NCBI GenBank assembly: GCA_021129895.1
Contig: JAJOKL010000071.1
Coordinates: forward strand, 1 to 11,273
Source: Candidatus Bipolaricaulota bacterium
Lineage (GTDB): Bacteria; Bipolaricaulota; Bipolaricaulia; Bipolaricaulales; Bipolaricaulaceae
Direction: 5' to 3'
Length of the DNA: 11,273 nucleotides
Positions 7,221 through 11,273 of this stretch are shown here, one piece after another. Made by a program: the position numbers and the translations under genes. Below the pieces are notes generated by a model. That model worked only from the letters and a program-made list of their open reading frames with translations. It ran no database searches and was not told where the DNA came from. Each line of letters begins with the position of its first letter. Within the stretch, counting starts at the first letter, position 1.

Positions 7221-7943
7221 ATGGCCGCAGATCGCTTCCCCCGGGACCGGATGTACTACAAGTTCCGCCTATACGGCTTTCTGAAGAACCTCAGGTTCTT
7301 CGACCCGTTCCTGATCCTGTTCCTGAGGGAGATGGGCCTGTCGTTCCTTGAGATCGGATCCCTGTTTTCCATCCGGGAAATCGCCATCAACGTCCTCGAG
7401 GTGCCCACCGGGGTGATCGCCGACTCCTTCGGTCGCAGGAAGGCGATGCTCGCTTCCTTCTCCTCCTACATCCTATCCTTCCTCATGTTCTACCTGTTTC
7501 CCGGCTTCCTCCCCTATTCCTTGGCCATGCTCCTGTTCGCCTGCGGGGAGACGTTCCGGTCCGGCACCCACAAGGCCATGATCCTCGAGTATTTGCGCCT
7601 GAAGGGGATAGAACACCTGAAGGTGGACTACTACGGGCACACCCGGGCCGGTTCCCAGCTCGGTTCCGCGTTCGGGGCCCTGATCGCCGCCGGCCTCGTC
7701 CTCTACTCGGGCTCCTACCGGATGCGGTTTTCCGGCCTCACCCGAGCGGTCAACCTGTCTTACCTAGTGGGGCTAGGCATGCTGGCAGGAGCTGGGGTGG
7801 CCGCCCAGTTCGAGCTGTACCCGCTGGCGGTGTTGGCCCCGGCGGTGGGGGCGCTGGCCGACCGGCTGGGGGTGGGACTGGCCCTGGTGGCGGGAGCGGG
7901 GATGATGCTCACCCCCCTGCTGCAGGTAAGGGAGCGCAGGTGA
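7221..7943 (+). CDS. MFS transporter, unusually short (240 residues)
   Basis: Predicted membrane transporter of the major facilitator superfamily. Residues 1-165 look like an intact N-terminal half: a basic start with MYYKFRLYGFLKNLRF (11-26), about five helices, and the helix 2-3 loop motif GVIADSFGRRKA at 64-75. A recognisable GTHKAMILEYLRLKG segment follows at about 115-129. From about 166 on the protein jumps to sequence resembling the far C-terminal part of such transporters (RAVNLSYLVGLGMLAG, then PAVGALADRLGVG near 207-219 and a last helix). Full-length MFS proteins have about 400 residues and 12 helices; here much of the second half is missing without loss of frame. ATG 7221 has no SD but a -10 box just upstream. 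The stop overlaps the next gene's GTG by four bases, so translation is expected to run to the end. This is either a real compact form or an in-frame deletion derivative. The substrate is unknown. Confidence 0.75.
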   Translation: MAADRFPRDRMYYKFRLYGFLKNLRFFDPFLILFLREMGLSFLEIGSLFSIREIAINVLEVPTGVIADSFGRRKAMLASFSSYILSFLMFYLFPGFLPYSLAMLLFACGETFRSGTHKAMILEYLRLKGIEHLKVDYYGHTRAGSQLGSAFGALIAAGLVLYSGSYRMRFSGLTRAVNLSYLVGLGMLAGAGVAAQFELYPLAVLAPAVGALADRLGVGLALVAGAGMMLTPLLQVRERR

Positions 7944-8686
7944 GGGAGATATTGGATCTGCTTTCCGACCCGCTTCTGTGGGCGGTAGGGCTGCTGGTTG
8001 TGGCCGGGGGAGCGGCACTGCGGCGGGCCCGAGCTCTGGGGCTGCTGCTCCTCTGTGGGGGGCTGCTCCTGGGGGCGCTGGGCTCCGGCCCCGGTGCAAG
8101 GGCGCTCCTTTCCCCGCTCGAATCGAGATTTCCAGCGCTTCTTTCCTCCCCAGTGCAAGAGGTGAGCTGGATCGTGGTGCTCACCGGCGGGGAAGGGTGG
8201 GCGGAGGGGCGGCCCATCACCAGTGACCTGTCTGTCTCCAGTTCCGCCCGCCTGCTGGAGGCGGTGCGGGTATGGCGGATGTTGGGGGAGAGGGCGAAGA
8301 TCCTGTTCGTGGGCGGGGTGGGCCAGCCGGGCCGGCGGGCCGAGGCGCCGCTGGTGGCCCAGGCGGCGATGGCCATCGGGGTCCCTCCCGAGGCGGTGGA
8401 CTGGGAGGCCGCCTCTCGCAACACCAGGGAAAACGCCCTGGCCATCCGGGAAAGATTAGGGGCCGCTCGGTTCATCCTGGTCACCTCCGCCTTCCACATG
8501 CCCCGGGCGGTGGCCGCCTGTCGAGCTCTGGGCCTCGACCCCATCCCCGCCCCCTGCGGCCACCGGGCCCCGGGTACGCTGACGCCTTACGACTTCGTCC
8601 CGGCCAGCGAATACCTGTGGGACTCCTCCCTGGCCGTGCGGGAGTATCTGGCCCTGGTCCTGTACAAACTGCAGGGCTGGATCTAA
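7940..8686 (+). CDS. YdcF/ElyC-like DUF218 membrane protein
   Basis: A 248-residue protein with two N-terminal membrane helices (about 11-27 and 33-49) followed by a DUF218 domain, the architecture of ElyC/YdcF/SanA proteins linked to envelope and peptidoglycan-precursor metabolism. Family landmarks are all present: VVLTGGEGWAEG (79-90), ILFVGG (121-126), ASRNTRENA (158-166), VTSAFHMPRA (181-190) and the C-terminal EYLALVLYKLQG (235-246). GTG 7940 overlaps the MFS stop (GTGA), indicating translational coupling. It ends with TAA 8684-8686, followed by a 79-base gap before the regulator gene. Biochemical activity is not established for most of this family, so envelope biogenesis is an inference from family. 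Confidence 0.88.
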   Translation: MREILDLLSDPLLWAVGLLVVAGGAALRRARALGLLLLCGGLLLGALGSGPGARALLSPLESRFPALLSSPVQEVSWIVVLTGGEGWAEGRPITSDLSVSSSARLLEAVRVWRMLGERAKILFVGGVGQPGRRAEAPLVAQAAMAIGVPPEAVDWEAASRNTRENALAIRERLGAARFILVTSAFHMPRAVAACRALGLDPIPAPCGHRAPGTLTPYDFVPASEYLWDSSLAVREYLALVLYKLQGWI

Positions 8687-8687
8687 C

Positions 8688-8711
8688 CCGTCTCATAGGG
8701 CTCAAAGACGG
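8688..8711. promoter_or_regulatory. Inverted repeat CCGTCT-N12-AGACGG
   Basis: Six-base perfect arms (8688-8693 and 8706-8711) lie two bases after the YdcF-like stop and about 55 bases before the regulator start. No T-run follows, so it is a poor intrinsic terminator. It could be an operator for the GntR-type regulator, whose family often represses its own gene, but the 12-base spacer is long for that family. Confidence 0.2.
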
Positions 8712-8750
8712 TTTGGGTTCTTAGTTTCCAGCGCCCTCCCGGCTGGGGGA

Positions 8751-8756
8751 TATAAT
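8751..8756 (+). promoter_or_regulatory. Consensus -10 box of a leaderless-type promoter for the GntR-SBP regulator
   Basis: TATAAT, a perfect -10 consensus, stands out in GC-rich DNA and ends nine bases before ATG 8766. There is no SD between them, so the transcript should begin at or next to the start codon. No clear -35 is visible at 16-18 bases; TTTCCA at 8725-8730 is too far (20 bases). Together with the MFS gene this suggests leaderless transcription is common for first genes here. Confidence 0.55.
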
Positions 8757-8765
8757 TCCCTCGAC

Positions 8766-10216
8766 ATGAAAGGCAAGCTGCACAAAGAAAGCACAGTCCC
8801 CCTCTATCGCCAGCTCAAGGAGATCCTCAAGGAAGCGATTCGGAGGGGGGAATTCCGCCCCGGGGACCGGCTCCCCACGGAGATGGAATTGTGCGAAACC
8901 TTCGGGGTAAGTCGTATAACCGTGCGGCAGGCCTTGAACGAGCTCGCCAACGAGGGGTTCCTGTATCGGCAACAGGGCAGCGGCACGTTCGTGAACGACC
9001 GGATCCCCTCAAAGATCGAGACGTTGCGGATCATCGTGCCGGAGGAATCCTGGATCACCCCGTTGAAGAAGGCGGTCAGGATTTACAACCAGGAGAGCTC
9101 CAGTAGCTGGCCCCGGGTTCAGCTGGAGGGCGTGATCATGGGGGGGCCGAAATTCCACCCGGAGATCGCCAGCGCTGTAGGCCGGGGACAGGCCCCCGAT
9201 GCGGCCCTGATCGACTCCGTACGCCTAAGGGAGTTCGTGGACCTGCACTATATCGAGCCCCTGGACGAGGTGGACTCAGAGTGGGTAGCGCGCTACAGGC
9301 GGGATCTTTTGCCCTTGTTCGCAAAGAACAACTCCTATCAAGGACACCTGTGGGGAATCCAGATGGACGCCACCGTGGCGGTGCTGTGGTACCGAAAGGA
9401 CATATTGGAGGCGGAAAGACTAACTCCTCCTAGCACCTAGGAGGAACTGGTAGCCGTTGCCCAGCACCTCCAGGGGGAGGATTGTCAACGCAGGTACAAT
9501 CTGGGGCCCTACGTTCTGGCCTTCCCCGGGGGCCCGGAGGCTGAGGAGATAACCACCTATATCCTAAGCGCCTTTATTTGGGCGGCTGGGGGCGAGTTGA
9601 GCCGGGGGCAACGGGTGGTCCTGGACGAAGGGGCCAAAGACGCCCTTGGCTTCCTTTACGATCTGGTTCACCGCCATCGGGTGGCCTCCCCGACGGTTGG
9701 AAGACGGTTCCCTGGCTGTTCGGGGAGGGGAAGGTGGCGATCGCCTTCGGTGGTACCTACGAAAAGTCCCTCATCCAGGAGGTATCAGGTTGGGATGAAG
9801 AGGAGTTCAAGAAGCGGGTGGGGTTCCTGCCGGTGCCCGCCGGCCCCCGAGGAAGGCAGGCCACTACCGCAGGGGGCATGGTATATGTGCTGTTCAGGCA
9901 ATCGAATCATCCGAAGGTGGTTTTAGAAATCCTGAAGATCGCGTCCAACCCTGCTCTGATGGAGGAGTTCTGCCGAAAGACGGGCCGAAAGCCCGCCCTG
10001 GTCTCGGTCATGAACACCCTTCATCCTCAAAAGGACTGGTTCATCTATGAGACCAGCAAGCTCCTTGAGCTGGCGCATGTCCGCCCTGCCATCCCCCAAT
10101 ACATCCGGGTGTCCGAGCAGCTCAGGCTGATGCTGGCCAACGTGCTGCTGGAGAAGAAAACCGTGGAACAGGCGCTGGCCCATGCTCAGGCGGTCATCGA
10201 CGCGCTGACCGGCTGA
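8766..10216 (+). pseudogene. GntR-type DNA-binding domain fused to an ABC solute-binding domain; broken by a nonsense codon and a frameshift
   Basis: Residues 8-76 form a GntR winged helix (VPLYRQLKEILKEAI, RPGDRLPTEMELCETFGVSR, ITVRQALNELANEGF, then QQGSGTFV). From about 85 the protein becomes an ABC-transporter solute-binding domain (SBP_bac_1/8 type): GQAPDAALID (141-150), YIEPLDE and GIQMDATVAVLWYRKDIL (197-214). There is no signal peptide, so it should be a cytoplasmic one-component regulator that senses a ligand through a transporter-derived domain. TAG at 9438-9440 interrupts PST-[W]-EEL, where this family has Trp, so a TGG-to-TAG change is likely. The same frame stays open and family-like after it (EELVAVAQHLQGED) to VASP at about 9692. 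The protein then resumes in another frame from about 9698 (WKTVPWLFGEGKVAIAFGG), ending QAVIDALTG at TGA 10214-10216. The restored product is about 483 residues, complete for such a fusion. As written, a 224-residue N-terminal product could still be made. The neighbouring sugar-type transporter genes are the probable target. Confidence 0.85.
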
Positions 10217-11154
10217 TCCCCGACCGAGCCCTGGACTTCTTCCCCGGCACCCTCGGCGCCTTCAGGGGCAGGGAGACCGGGCACCTGTACGGGATCCCCA
10301 AGGACTGGAGCACCTATGTGGTCTACTACAACGTGGAGATGTTCGAGGAGGCGGGCCTCCCCACCCCCAACGAGCTCTTCGGCTATGGCAAGTGGTCGTG
10401 GCCGGAGTTCCTGGAGGTGGCCAAGAAGCTCACCAAAGACATCGACGGCGACGGGAAGATCGACGTCTACGGCTTCGCCTACAACTTCCCGGGCCGGTGG
10501 AAGCTTCTGCCGCCCGCGTTCGGCGCGGACTGGGTCCCGGCCCCGGACAAGGTCGTAGTGGACACCCCGGAGTTCGCCGAGGCCATCCAGTTCCTGGCGG
10601 ACATGGCCCTGGTGCACCACGTGATGCCGGGGGTGACCGAGCTCGCCGAGATGTCGGCCCCGGACTGGTTCGCCAACGAAAGAGCGGCCATGTTCATCGT
10701 GGGGCGCTGGATGACCATGAAGTTCCAGACGCTGGATTTCGACTGGGACAACGCCCCCGTGCCCTACCACCACAAGATGTACACCTGGGTCGACCTAGTG
10801 GCCTACTGCGTGGCCCGGGAATCACAGCATCCGGATGAGGCCTGGGAGTTGGTCAACTTCCTGACCGGCCCTACTGCTCAGGAACTCGTGGCCCAGGTCG
10901 GCCACGCGATCCCCATCCGCCGGTCGGTCGCCTACTCTCCCGCCTTCCTGGAGGCCCTGCCCGAGCCGGGGATCAACAACTCCGTCCACCTCATCCCCAT
11001 CACCACCGCCCCCATCACGGTCTTCGACCAGTGGGGGGAGATCTGGACCGCGATAAACCGGGGGCTGGAGCCCGTCTGGACCGGCGAGAAGACGGCCGCC
11101 GAGGTCCTCCCGGGGATCCAGGCCGCGATCGACCGGATCATGGCGGAGGAGTGA
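10213..11154 (+). pseudogene. ABC sugar-type solute-binding protein lacking its N-terminus
   Basis: Binding protein of a carbohydrate-type (CUT1-like, SBP_bac_1) importer, truncated at the 5' end. Homologous sequence begins abruptly as LIPDRALDFFPGTLGAF directly after the end of the regulator gene and in a different frame. Normally a signal peptide and about 80-90 residues precede this point. The rest is intact: GHLYGIPKDWSTYVVYYN (10279-10332), MFEEAGLPTP, a calcium-loop-like DIDGDGKIDVYG stretch (10438-10473), AAMFIVGRW (10684-10710) and a typical C-terminus (EVLPGIQAAIDRIMAEE). The first usable start, GTG 10318, would give 278 residues with no signal peptide, so the product would not reach the periplasm. 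A deletion that removed the 5' end plus its promoter and leader is the simplest explanation; misassembly between similar binding-protein genes is another. A terminator and permease follow, as in an ordinary sugar ABC operon. Confidence 0.82.
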
Positions 11155-11165
11155 GGGGGATGTCC

Positions 11166-11203
11166 AAGGGGCGGGTCTGACGCGGCCCGCCCCCTTTTTC
11201 TTT
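11166..11203 (+). terminator. Intrinsic terminator/attenuating hairpin after the binding-protein gene
   Basis: Perfect 8-base arms GGGGCGGG (11168-11175) and CCCGCCCC (11186-11193) enclose a 10-base loop and are followed by CTTTTTCTTT. It lies between the binding-protein gene and the permease, where such hairpins often lower expression of the membrane subunits relative to the binding protein. Confidence 0.75.
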
Positions 11204-11207
11204 CGCC

Positions 11208-11273
11208 ATGTTCACGAGACTGGGGCAATACAAGTACCAGCAGTGGTTTTGGGGGTACCTGTTCGTCCTCCCC
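11208..11273 (+). CDS. N-terminus of a MalF/UgpA-type sugar ABC permease (runs off the window)
   Basis: Twenty-two codons are visible from ATG 11208. A short cytoplasmic head (MFTRLGQYKYQQ) is followed by FWGYLFVLP, the opening of the first membrane helix that is characteristic of the MalF/UgpA-type permease of CUT1 sugar importers. Position after a family-1-type binding protein supports this. There is no SD; the start lies just downstream of the terminator's T-run, so translation initiation may depend on readthrough or on a leaderless or weak mode. The substrate cannot be inferred from so short a piece. Confidence 0.65.
   Translation, partial: MFTRLGQYKYQQWFWGYLFVLP

Noticed and set aside
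9438..9440. TAG recoding or readthrough (for example pyrrolysine) in the regulator
   Set aside because: The DppB-type gene ends at TAG immediately before the next ATG, the position calls for Trp, and a second frameshift follows downstream.
9578..9697. Independent gene starting at ATG 9578
   Set aside because: The first 40 residues are out-of-frame Gly/Arg-rich sequence. Only the part from about 9698 on is family-like, and it is the C-terminal portion of the broken regulator.
12..11188. Shared 11-mer TGACGCGGCCC at 12-22 and 11178-11188
   Set aside because: Matches of this length are expected by chance in 11 kb of GC-rich DNA, and the flanks do not match, so it is not evidence of a repeat or element boundary.
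1..11273. CRISPR arrays, tRNA/rRNA genes, insertion sequences or integrase genes
   Set aside because: I saw no spaced direct repeats, no tRNA- or rRNA-like sequence, no transposase motifs and no terminal inverted repeats. The damage at the regulator/binding-protein junction therefore has no visible mobile-element cause.

Overview
The window is GC-rich, and every gene I can support lies on the + strand. Several features point to a free-living, possibly thermophilic bacterium: many GTG starts and one TTG start, 4-base stop/start overlaps, strong Shine-Dalgarno (SD) sequences inside operons, and two genes that look leaderless (a -10 box 7-9 bases before the ATG, no SD). The first binding protein has a signal-peptidase-I type signal and no lipobox, which fits a cell with a periplasm better than a typical Gram-positive. 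I cannot name the phylum from sequence alone; Bipolaricaulota or a Deinococcota-like lineage are guesses.

Region 1 (about 11-7201) is a tightly packed peptide-uptake operon: a secreted family-5 binding protein, two DppB/DppC-type permeases, two DppD/DppF-type ATPases, an M20D metallo-amidohydrolase/dipeptidase and a five-helix YdcZ-family membrane protein. Most neighbours overlap or nearly touch, so they are probably co-transcribed and translationally coupled. The logic is capture of a peptide or N-acyl amino acid in the periplasm, ATP-driven import, then cytoplasmic hydrolysis by the M20 enzyme. The second permease is frameshifted near its C-terminus at a G6 run.

Region 2 (7208-8686) has its own leaderless-type promoter. 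It encodes an unusually short MFS protein (240 residues), translationally coupled to a YdcF/ElyC-like DUF218 envelope protein.

Region 3 (8751-11273) is a sugar-type ABC system with a striking regulator: a GntR winged-helix DNA-binding domain fused to a complete ABC-transporter solute-binding domain with no signal peptide. In this sequence it is broken by a TGG-to-TAG nonsense change and by a downstream frameshift. It abuts a second family-1-type solute-binding protein that has lost its signal peptide and roughly its first 100 residues. A strong hairpin terminator and the start of a MalF/UgpA-type permease follow, and the permease runs off the window.

The noteworthy biology is the transporter-derived one-component regulator beside the kind of transporter it resembles, and its visible decay. 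Damage to three genes, plus a fourth (MFS) that looks internally shortened, means that either the locus is degrading or the assembly carries errors. Raw reads would decide which.
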